A stretch of DNA of 7,352 bases from Deltaproteobacteria bacterium (lineage in GTDB: Bacteria > Desulfobacterota > Syntrophia > Syntrophales > UBA2210). The position numbers and the translations under genes are program-made. The notes below the pieces were generated by a model that searched no databases, was not told the DNA's origin, and saw only the letters and a list, made by a program, of their open reading frames with translations. The stretch covers positions 1-7,352 of the forward strand of contig JAUVXT010000125.1 in NCBI GenBank assembly GCA_030603465.1, in the 5' to 3' direction. Numbering within the stretch: the stretch's first letter is position 1; each line of letters opens with the position of its first letter. Shown here in pieces: positions 1-5,347 of the stretch.

Positions 1-235
1 GTGAGTTTATCACTCCCTCCACAGCATTATATGTGGAAACATCGGCCACAAAACCACGCGCCACACCACAAAGGGATAGTTCTCCTTCAGCTTTTTTGAC
101 ACTATCCTCACCACGTGCCGCAATCGTAACGCCATACCCTCTGGAAACAAAAAAATCCGCAACAGACCGGCCAATTCCCAAAGAGCCACCAAATACTATG
201 ACACTCTTTTGCACATCACTGTTTTTTGCTCCCAA
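1..235 (-). CDS. Short-chain dehydrogenase/reductase (SDR), N-terminal part, cut by window edge
   Basis: Only the first ~75 residues are in the window; the gene continues past base 1. The translation reads VQKSVIVFGGSLGIGRSVADFF and onward, a Rossmann fold with the glycine-rich SDR nucleotide-binding motif (GGSLGIG), then a second strand ending in AARGED where the cofactor adenosine or phosphate is usually recognised. The Arg after AA hints at NADP(H), which is inference. The catalytic Ser-Tyr-Lys lies outside the window, so the substrate cannot be judged. No ATG fits this frame. TTG at 235 has GAGGG about 9 nt upstream; GTG at 214 has a more distant GGGAG. An in-frame TGA lies just upstream of the TTG, so the start must be one of these. 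It follows the sugar kinase by about 50 bp on the same strand and is probably co-transcribed. A role in nucleotide-sugar or sugar-phosphate redox chemistry is inferred from location. Confidence 0.82.
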   Translation of the reverse strand, partial: MGAKNSDVQKSVIVFGGSLGIGRSVADFFVSRGYGVTIAARGEDSVKKAEGELSLCGVARGFVADVSTYNAVEGVINS

Positions 236-285
236 TTTTCCAATCCCTCAAACAATCCTCATTCATCTTTATTCTTTCTTCTACT

Positions 286-1287
286 TCACCTCACCCCATC
301 CATAAAATTCACCAGCACCTTCGTTCCTTCAAAATCAAACCTGTAGCGCATTTCCCGGAGGCCCATTTCGGCCATTGATTTCTTTAATTTTTTGTGCCCC
401 TCTTCTATATAAAAAAGGAAAAATCCACCACCGCCCGCGCCGGTTATTTTCCCCCCGAGCACGCCGTTTTCTTTAGCCACCTCATAAATCTTATCGAATC
501 GTGGACTTGACATCTTTGTCGATATCTTTTTCTTGTGTTGCCAGTGCTCATCAAACATCAATCCAACATCAGTAATATTCCCGTTCTCAACAGCCTCAAG
601 AATCCTGTATCCCAGATCTTTTATATAATGCATGTTTTCCACGACATCTTTTTTTTCTTCTCTTGCGCCATTGCTCTGCTCTTCTAAAATAACGTCTGCA
701 CTTCTCGAAGAGTTGGTGTAAAACAGCAAAATATTTCTATTAAGATCATCCGCAACATCATTTGTAACATTTGCCGCACGCACAGAAACCGTTCCATCTT
801 TTTCGATGCCAAGCACAATCAACCCTCCAAAGGCAGCCATGTACTGATCCTGTTTACCAATAGGTTTCCCCAGGCGGTTAATTTCCAGATCACAGGCTTC
901 TTCGGCCAGATTCTGAAGCCCAGTGTATTTCCTTTTCATCGCGTGGAGGCCATTAAGCAACCCCACAGCATAGCAGCTTGATGAACCAAGGCCAGTACCT
1001 CCCGGCACATCTGCCATGGAAATTATTTCAATAGCATTCTCTATCCCCATCATTCTCATAGCTTCTTTGGCTATATCGTGTTTTAATTCCTCTCTATGTT
1101 CAACCATCTCGGATTCAGTATACTTCACCCTCACTAAGTCATCTACAATCGGCCTATTCAGATTAATAAACATGTATTTATTGATCGCGGCGGCAAATAT
1201 AAAGCCGCCATACTTCGTATAATAGGAAGGCAGATCCGTCCCGCCTCCGCCGAGAGTAAACCGAAAAGGGGTTCGTGTAATAATCAT
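286..1287 (-). CDS. GHMP-family sugar kinase, D-glycero-D-manno-heptose 7-phosphate kinase-like (HddA type)
   Basis: Complete 333-residue cytoplasmic kinase predicted to transfer the ATP gamma-phosphate to a sugar or sugar phosphate. All three GHMP signatures are visible: the N-terminal substrate-binding stretch RTPFRFTLGGGGTDLPSYY (residues 5-23), the phosphate-binding loop PGGTGLGSSSCYAVGLL (95-111), and the C-terminal motif KITGAGGGGFFLFY (280-293). The family-typical block PIGKQDQYMAAFGG (142-155) carries the likely catalytic Asp. The N-terminus and PIGKQDQY block resemble the HddA/LmbP branch, which makes heptose-1,7-bisphosphate in GDP-heptose synthesis; these are often mislabelled galactokinase. 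Length is normal and no motif is damaged. ATG at 1287 overlaps the epimerase stop by 4 nt (ATGA) and has a strong GGAGGG 9 nt upstream. The exact substrate is inference, because the isomerase, phosphatase and nucleotidyltransferase of a heptose pathway are not in view. Confidence 0.9.
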   Translation of the reverse strand: MIITRTPFRFTLGGGGTDLPSYYTKYGGFIFAAAINKYMFINLNRPIVDDLVRVKYTESEMVEHREELKHDIAKEAMRMMGIENAIEIISMADVPGGTGLGSSSCYAVGLLNGLHAMKRKYTGLQNLAEEACDLEINRLGKPIGKQDQYMAAFGGLIVLGIEKDGTVSVRAANVTNDVADDLNRNILLFYTNSSRSADVILEEQSNGAREEKKDVVENMHYIKDLGYRILEAVENGNITDVGLMFDEHWQHKKKISTKMSSPRFDKIYEVAKENGVLGGKITGAGGGGFFLFYIEEGHKKLKKSMAEMGLREMRYRFDFEGTKVLVNFMDGVR

Positions 1288-2279
1288 CTGATTTTTCCCT
1301 CCATCATTTCCCGCTTGATATACAGTATCATCGCTTCCAATCCCTCTCTTATATTTGTCTTAGGCCTCCACCCCAACTCACAAGCGGCGGAAATGTCCGC
1401 CAGCGTAACCTGGGCCTCGCCTGGCAAATCGGCCTCATGTTTCGGAGCCACGTTGACACCTAAAAGGCTGCTTATCATCTCATAGATATCGTTAACCGAA
1501 TAGTTCTCGCCCGAACCCAGGTTGTAAACATTGCCGTCTGTCCCTGGATCATCCATGCACAAAAGATGAAAATCGTTCACATCATCCACATACACGAAAT
1601 CTCTCTTTTTATCGCCGGTGCCGAATATAACCGGCTCTTCACCATTCAGAATCTTGATTGTAAAGGCGCTCATTACCGGAGGTATTGTTCTCCTGTAATC
1701 CTGCCGGGGACCATATACGCAAAAGTAACGCAGAGCAGTAAAGGTTAATTTGTGAGAAGTGAGGGGTGAGGATTGCGAAGCATAAAATCTCCGGTAGGCT
1801 TCGGCAAAATACATCGAGGCAAGCTTGCTTACCGCGTAAAAACTCTCCGGCTTTACCTCGGTCTCAGGTGTCGGAAATACCGAGCTTCCCTCGTACATAG
1901 CGGATGATTCAGCATAGATTACCTTTTTCACCCCGGCCCGCCTTGCAGCCTCGAAGACATTTACGGAACCGGTGACATTGATATCCGCCGTCTCAACCGG
2001 ATCAAACTGGCAATCAGCAATACAGTTCTTTGCGGCAAGATGAAAGACATAATCCACATTTTCAAACAGAGGATATATCTCTCGGGAGCGGATATCCATC
2101 TGATGAAAATCAACACCTGCAGGGATCTGCTCCCTTATTCCATAGGCAAGATTGTCTATTCCCACCACCGCGATGTTCTGAACCCCGGGTTTCTGATTCC
2201 GAGCTTCGCTATTTTCAAGCAGACGCTCCGCCAGATTACTCCCGATAAAACCGGCAACACCTGTAATTAAAACCTTCAT
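1284..2279 (-). CDS. NAD-dependent sugar epimerase/dehydratase (extended SDR, GalE/WbpP-like)
   Basis: Complete 331-residue extended SDR acting on a nucleotide sugar in the cytoplasm. Visible motifs: GVAGFIGS (7-14) for NAD binding; DIRS and FHLAAKN (62-85); ESSAMYEGS (124-132) with the active-site Ser region; YAVSK (148-152), the catalytic YxxxK; RYFCVYGPRQD (184-194); and RDFVYVDDV (226-234), typical of UDP-hexose 4-epimerases and related dehydratases. It may be a 4-epimerase, but substrate is not readable from motifs alone. Two short segments look foreign to the family: residues 23-35 after the first helix and 168-178 before the LTFTALRYF strand. Both sit at surface loops and keep the frame. 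The start ATG at 2279 has only a weak ribosome site, and the upstream 105-bp gap is mostly repeat element. The stop overlaps the kinase ATG by 4 nt. Confidence 0.9.
   Translation of the reverse strand: MKVLITGVAGFIGSNLAERLLENSEARNQKPGVQNIAVVGIDNLAYGIREQIPAGVDFHQMDIRSREIYPLFENVDYVFHLAAKNCIADCQFDPVETADINVTGSVNVFEAARRAGVKKVIYAESSAMYEGSSVFPTPETEVKPESFYAVSKLASMYFAEAYRRFYASQSSPLTSHKLTFTALRYFCVYGPRQDYRRTIPPVMSAFTIKILNGEEPVIFGTGDKKRDFVYVDDVNDFHLLCMDDPGTDGNVYNLGSGENYSVNDIYEMISSLLGVNVAPKHEADLPGEAQVTLADISAACELGWRPKTNIREGLEAMILYIKREMMEGKIR
1297..1302 (-). promoter_or_regulatory. Shine-Dalgarno site of the GHMP kinase
   Basis: GGAGGG lies 9 nt before the kinase ATG (1287) and inside the last codons of the epimerase. 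It fixes the kinase start and suggests coupled translation with the ATGA overlap. Confidence 0.75.
1746..1778 (-). repeat. In-frame low-complexity insertion in the epimerase (SQSSPLTSHKL)
   Basis: The + strand here reads as GTGAG-type micro-repeats (gtgagaagtgaggggtgagg). It encodes SQSSPLTSHKL between YRRFYA and TFTALRYFCVYGPRQD, where related enzymes usually run straight from a YRRFYG-like turn into the strand. The boundaries are estimated from comparison with remembered family members, not from an alignment. Confidence 0.55.
2175..2213 (-). repeat. In-frame insertion in the epimerase N-terminus (NSEARNQKPGVQN)
   Basis: Thirteen residues lie between the helix ERLLE and the second beta strand IAVVGIDNL, where family members normally have only 2-4 residues. 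The DNA contains a near-palindrome around aaccccgggttt. This looks like an acquired segment tolerated at a loop. The limits are approximate and no direct repeat of it was found elsewhere in the window. Confidence 0.45.
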
Positions 2280-2288
2280 GCCTGCACC

Positions 2289-2464
2289 AATCTTGACGCA
2301 TTCGTAAAAAGTCCCAAAACCGTCATACCGGACCCCGTATCCGGTACGGGGCAGGCCCGATCCGGTATCCAGAAGTTGCTGAATTTACTGGATTCCGACT
2401 TTCGTCGGAATGACGAAACATGGTGTTTTCTTACTTTTTACGAGACCATCAATCTTTATTCTTT
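2289..2464. repeat. MITE-like element, copy 1 (176 bp, direct repeat of 6960-7135)
   Basis: Gapless match to 6960-7135 with about 10 differences (about 94% by eye). The ends are imperfect terminal inverted repeats: TTGACGCATTCGTAAAAAGT at 2293-2312 against TTGATGGTCTCGTAAAAAGT read on the opposite strand at the right end. Inside are a stacked double stem (ATACCGGA 2325-2332 with TCCGGTAT 2361-2368, enclosing CCCCGTA 2333-2339 with TACGGGG 2345-2351) and a perfect 8-bp hairpin at 2392-2411. No transposase is encoded, so any movement would need an enzyme supplied elsewhere. The right part is translated as the acetyltransferase C-terminus; the left part fills the gap before the epimerase. Confidence 0.9.
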
Positions 2465-3029
2465 CATCTTCCACTTCATATCGTCTTCCACATACACAAG
2501 TGATCTCATTTGTATCCGAGTTGGGAGGAGTTAGCCTTAACCCGCAAACACACATCCATCCATTAAAACGCGCTGGATTACCAAGAACAAGAGTATACTC
2601 ATGAACATCACGCGTTACCACCGACCCCGCGCCTACAGTAGCGTATCGGCCTATCCTGACCCCCGGCAAAATAACAGTTCCCGCGCCAATGCTTGCACTT
2701 TTATCAATAGCAATCGGTTCAAAAGATTTACCAAAACCCGAACGTGGAAAACGTTCATTTGTAAAGATCGCGTGAGGTCCCAAAAAAACATCGTCGGCAA
2801 TCCTGGTCCCTTCCCACAATGAAATGCCATTTTTAATCACCACCCGGTTCCCGACACAAACACCATTCTCCAAAAAGCAGTGTTCCCCTATATTGCAGTG
2901 TTCCCCCACAACCACATCCGCCTGGACATGAGACCATCCCCATATACGCGTACCCTGACCGATCTTTTCTGATTCAACTACAGCCATGGGGTGAATAAAA
3001 ATCGTTTTGTCTTTTGGGGAAGAACTCAT
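2385..3029 (-). CDS. Left-handed beta-helix N-acetyltransferase, WbpD/WlbB-like
   Basis: Complete 214-residue hexapeptide-repeat acyltransferase, predicted to acetylate the amino group of a nucleotide amino sugar with acetyl-CoA as a soluble trimer. From about residue 11 to 150 the repeats are clear: IHPMAVVES, IGQGTRIWGWSHV, IGEHCFLENGVCVG, IADDVFLGPHAIFTNERFPRS, IGAGTVILPGVRIG, TVGAGSVVTRDV, then LGNPAR. The HAIFTNERFPR segment is typical of WbpD-type enzymes that make diacetamido uronic acids. The C-terminus carries paired cysteines, CVCG (160-163) and CVCG (178-181), suggesting a small metal-binding module. The last ~25 residues (from about 190, ending KSKKTPCFVIPTKVGIQ) are encoded by the repeat element, so the ancestral stop was probably lost to its insertion. 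ATG at 3029 overlaps the previous TAA by 1 nt (TAATG). It is third in the oxidoreductase/aminotransferase set, which supports the role. Confidence 0.88.
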   Translation of the reverse strand: MSSSPKDKTIFIHPMAVVESEKIGQGTRIWGWSHVQADVVVGEHCNIGEHCFLENGVCVGNRVVIKNGISLWEGTRIADDVFLGPHAIFTNERFPRSGFGKSFEPIAIDKSASIGAGTVILPGVRIGRYATVGAGSVVTRDVHEYTLVLGNPARFNGWMCVCGLRLTPPNSDTNEITCVCGRRYEVEDERIKIDGLVKSKKTPCFVIPTKVGIQ

Positions 3030-3988
3030 TACGAAAACCCAACTACAGATAAAAAAGATTTCATTACGTTTAACATATACGCGCCATCGGTAAATGGGGT
3101 TGACCGATTCTTGACACAGTTCAAGAAATGATCAATTACCAGGAAAAGCGGTTCTCTGTTGCCATGTTCTATCAATCTTTCTTTTCTTTCCTCGATTTCA
3201 AAAAGTGTAATTTTGTTCTCCGGTTTGAGATCATCAAAAATAAGCTGCTGTTCGGCATCTGCTATCACAAGTTCGCGCCGCCTTTCCGGTAAAGTCCAGC
3301 TCAGTCCAATATGAATCGGGAAATTACCGGTATCTATACGTATAAATGCTGTGTCACAAAATTCTTCTGAAAAAGTATAGCTCCGGTGAACGGCGGTTGT
3401 CTTCAAGCTTTCCCACTGCAAAAGGTAGTTCAAAATGGCCATATCATGAAACAGAAGGTCTTCAATCACATCAACTTCATTGGCAATCATAGTATCACGC
3501 AGTCGGTTTACATGATGCATGCGCAGATCATTGCCATATCTCAAGGATTGAACAAACCTGATATCGTCAAAAAGCCCATCATCCAAAAGTTCCTTAATTC
3601 TGCGAACCGGTTCACAGTAAACAAAAGTTGAGTCCATCATGAACACCCGCTCATAACGACCAGCCAGGGCTACAAGGCTTTCCAATTCCTCAATGGTTTT
3701 CGTCGGCGGCTTGGTTACAAGAACATCCTTGCCTGTTTCAAAAGCCTTGCGGATAAGATCAAAATGCGTTGCCGGAGGCGTAGCTATAACAACAGCATCT
3801 ATCTCAGGATCATCAAATACGTTATCATGATGATCTACAACGATAACATCCTGATTATTTTTAATTTCTTTTCGTCGTAAAAGGAGTGGATCAGCGCCGA
3901 CAACCTTTCCGGTCCCAGGATGCTGAACCACATTTCGTAATATCTTAGACCCCCACCATCCCAAGCCCAAAACAGCAACATTAGTCAT
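3029..3988 (-). CDS. Gfo/Idh/MocA-family NAD(P)-dependent sugar oxidoreductase, WbpB/WlbA-like
   Basis: Predicted 319-residue cytoplasmic oxidoreductase, probably oxidising C3 of a nucleotide sugar ahead of transamination. The N-terminal Rossmann fold shows VAVLGLGWWGSKILRNV (4-20) with the GxGxxG-type turn, then VVIATPPATH (66-75). The family EKP motif is TKP here (92-94): the catalytic-type Lys is kept and the Glu is replaced. The C-terminal domain has TFVYCEPVRRIKELL (121-135) and EDLLFHDMAILNYLL (176-190), whose His181 matches the conserved histidine. An ATG ten codons upstream (4018) is possible, but ATG at 3988 is preferred: it has GGGGAAG upstream, starts just before the Rossmann strand, and gives an 8-nt ATGACTAA overlap with the aminotransferase. 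With the flanking aminotransferase and acetyltransferase it forms a WbpB-E-D-like set. Substrate (UDP-GlcNAc uronate or a 6-deoxy keto sugar) is inference. Confidence 0.87.
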   Translation of the reverse strand: MTNVAVLGLGWWGSKILRNVVQHPGTGKVVGADPLLLRRKEIKNNQDVIVVDHHDNVFDDPEIDAVVIATPPATHFDLIRKAFETGKDVLVTKPPTKTIEELESLVALAGRYERVFMMDSTFVYCEPVRRIKELLDDGLFDDIRFVQSLRYGNDLRMHHVNRLRDTMIANEVDVIEDLLFHDMAILNYLLQWESLKTTAVHRSYTFSEEFCDTAFIRIDTGNFPIHIGLSWTLPERRRELVIADAEQQLIFDDLKPENKITLFEIEERKERLIEHGNREPLFLVIDHFLNCVKNRSTPFTDGAYMLNVMKSFLSVVGFS

Positions 3989-5225
3989 TACAGCTTCCCC
4001 ACCCGACATAGAATCCATTTATCCGCTCCACCACATATTGAATTTGCGCCTTTGTCAGTTCCGGATACATCGGCAAAGACAAAATCTCATCGGCAAATCC
4101 TTCAGCAACAGGGAAATCTCCCTTCTTGTAGCCAAGATACCCATATGCCTTCTGAAGGTGCAGGGGAATCGGATAATGAAGCCCTGTAGCAATCCCCTGT
4201 TTTTCAAGATATTCCTTCAATTCATCGCGTCGCCGGCATCGCGCGATATAGAGGTGAAACGAATGAGACCGCCCTTCTTTAATCTCCGGTGCGATCACTT
4301 CCTCAACATCGTTCAACAGTTCAGTGTACAGGGCCGCATTTTCCCGCCTCTTTTCCGTCCACTTCTCAATATGTTTCAGCTTGACAGAAAGAACTGCACC
4401 CTGAAAACCCGCCATCCGGTAATTATGACCTGCCACATCATGATGGTATCTTACCGAAGCTCCATGATCATGGATCAGTTTCATTTTCTGATACAATTTG
4501 TCATCATTCGTCACAACAGCCCCCGCCTCACCATACGCGCCAAGATTCTTCCCGGGATAAAAACTGAACGTTCCAACATCGCCGATACTCCCAACAGATT
4601 TCCATTCACCATCCTTGCCACGTTGAACCGGGGTTACCCCCTGCAATGCCCTTTTCTTTTCTATTTTACTGGGGTCCCCTTCCAGGGTGTTCAACCGGGG
4701 CGCCATTTGATACCGGGCGCAATGCGCCTGACACGCATCCTCAACAACATACAACCCATATTCCTCAGCCAGCGCCCTTATCTCCGAAATATCCGCCGGC
4801 TGCCCATACAAATGCACAGGAATGACTGCCTTAGGCAGAGCTGATGGCTGATGGCTGATGGCTATTAAGTATTCTCTCAGCTTCTGCACATCTATATTAT
4901 AATACTCATCACAGTCCACAAACACCGGATCCGCTCCACACAAGCTGACCGCCTCTGCCGTTGCGATGAATGTATTTACCGGAACGATAACCCTATCTCC
5001 GGACCCAATGCCCAATGCCCACAAAGCAAGATGCAGTGCATCCGTCCCGGAACTTGTCCCGATACAATACTTCGCACCATGCAACGCGGCAAACCCCTCC
5101 TCAAATTTCTTTACAGAAGGCCCCATAATAAACGCTGTATTGTCCAGCACTTCCTGAATAGCCGCATCAATCTCAGTCTTGATACTCAAATATTGAGTCT
5201 TCAGATCCACAAACGGTACTTTCAA
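3981..5225 (-). CDS. DegT/DnrJ/EryC1/StrS-family PLP aminotransferase (WbpE/FdtB-like)
   Basis: Complete 414-residue PLP enzyme predicted to transfer an amino group, usually from glutamate, to a keto nucleotide sugar. Motifs: PFVDLKTQY (4-12); GAKYCIGTSSGTDALHLAL (50-68) binding PLP phosphate; VPVNTFIATAEAV (81-93); VVEDACQAHCARY (160-172) with the Asp that contacts the pyridine nitrogen; SFYPGKNLGAYGEAGAV (221-237) with the Schiff-base Lys at 226; and HNYRMAGFQGAVL (near 267-279). The start is a TTG at 5225: an in-frame TGA lies two codons upstream, no nearby ATG fits, and GGGGGG sits 7 nt before it. The protein is longer than the usual 360-390 residues because of an in-frame segment at about 173-203 and a shorter one at about 121-130. 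Both lie outside the catalytic residues, so activity may survive. The stop overlaps the oxidoreductase start by 8 nt. Confidence 0.92.
   Translation of the reverse strand: MKVPFVDLKTQYLSIKTEIDAAIQEVLDNTAFIMGPSVKKFEEGFAALHGAKYCIGTSSGTDALHLALWALGIGSGDRVIVPVNTFIATAEAVSLCGADPVFVDCDEYYNIDVQKLREYLIAISHQPSALPKAVIPVHLYGQPADISEIRALAEEYGLYVVEDACQAHCARYQMAPRLNTLEGDPSKIEKKRALQGVTPVQRGKDGEWKSVGSIGDVGTFSFYPGKNLGAYGEAGAVVTNDDKLYQKMKLIHDHGASVRYHHDVAGHNYRMAGFQGAVLSVKLKHIEKWTEKRRENAALYTELLNDVEEVIAPEIKEGRSHSFHLYIARCRRRDELKEYLEKQGIATGLHYPIPLHLQKAYGYLGYKKGDFPVAEGFADEILSLPMYPELTKAQIQYVVERINGFYVGWGSCND
4617..4709 (-). repeat. About 93-bp in-frame palindromic-type insertion in the aminotransferase
   Basis: It encodes about residues 173-203 (starting QMAPRLNTLEGDPSK, ending QGVTPVQRG), between ARY and the conserved VGSIGDVGTFSFYPGK where relatives have only a few residues. 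The DNA has paired arms GTTGAAC (4622-4628) and GTTCAAC (4689-4695), inner ACCCC (4636-4640) with GGGGT (4671-4675), and AACCGGGG repeated directly at 4626-4633 and 4693-4700. The middle is a pyrimidine-rich + strand (cccttttcttttctatttta). This looks like a protein-tolerated mobile palindromic unit. Exact ends are estimated. Confidence 0.6.
4841..4863. repeat. Heptanucleotide tandem repeat (CTGATGG x3.3) inside the aminotransferase
   Basis: Three exact tandem copies of CTGATGG plus CT on the + strand. On the coding strand this yields AISHQPSAL at about residues 122-130, before the conserved KAVIPVHLYGQ. Three units equal 21 nt, so the frame is kept; loss or gain of one unit would shift it. 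Confidence 0.9.
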
Positions 5226-5347
5226 TGATCAACCCCCCTACCTCTCACTAAACTTCTAAATTTCTCGCCCTCTAACCTTCTCTGCGTCCTCTGTGAGAGA
5301 TGATTGTTAAGCTTTGCGCCTTTGCGTGAGACATCGAATCTGCGGAT
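5226..5347. repeat. Intergenic micro-repeat spacer
   Basis: The 122 bp between the initiating transferase stop and the aminotransferase start encode no protein I can support. On the minus strand they read as purine-rich short phrases such as CACAGAGGACGCAGAG and CTCACGCAAAGGCGCAAAG, plus AGAAGGTTAGAGG. The 12-mer TCTAACCTTCTC (5271-5282, + strand) recurs at 5846-5857 inside the initiating transferase gene. No promoter or terminator hairpin with a T-run was recognised. Apart from the aminotransferase ribosome site at 5233-5238, it appears to be repeat debris. Confidence 0.6.
5233..5238 (-). promoter_or_regulatory. Shine-Dalgarno site supporting the TTG start of the aminotransferase
   Basis: A run of G (TAGGGGGGTT on the coding strand) lies 7 nt before the TTG at 5225. 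Together with the in-frame TGA between them it decides the unusual start codon. Confidence 0.65.

Noticed and set aside
10..192. 60-codon minus-strand frame near the left edge
   Set aside because: Out of frame with the SDR reading that contains GGSLGIG; this frame shows no conserved motif.
33..305. 90-codon + strand frame at the left edge
   Set aside because: Antisense to the SDR N-terminus, with no family features.
2392..2411. Rho-independent terminator for the acetyltransferase
   Set aside because: The hairpin lies before the stop codon on the transcribed strand and no T-run follows it.
2289..2464. CRISPR repeat or integrase attachment site
   Set aside because: Only two distant copies, no spacer array, no tRNA and no integrase; the terminal inverted repeats fit a MITE-like element better.
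3989..4018. Ten-residue N-terminal extension of the Gfo/Idh protein (MDSMSGGEAV)
   Set aside because: It overlaps the aminotransferase by 38 bp and precedes the Rossmann strand without family support; ATG at 3988 has a better ribosome site and a shorter overlap.
4038..4844. 268-codon open frame on the + strand
   Set aside because: It is antisense to the well-supported DegT aminotransferase, its translation shows no recognisable domain, and no ribosome site is evident.
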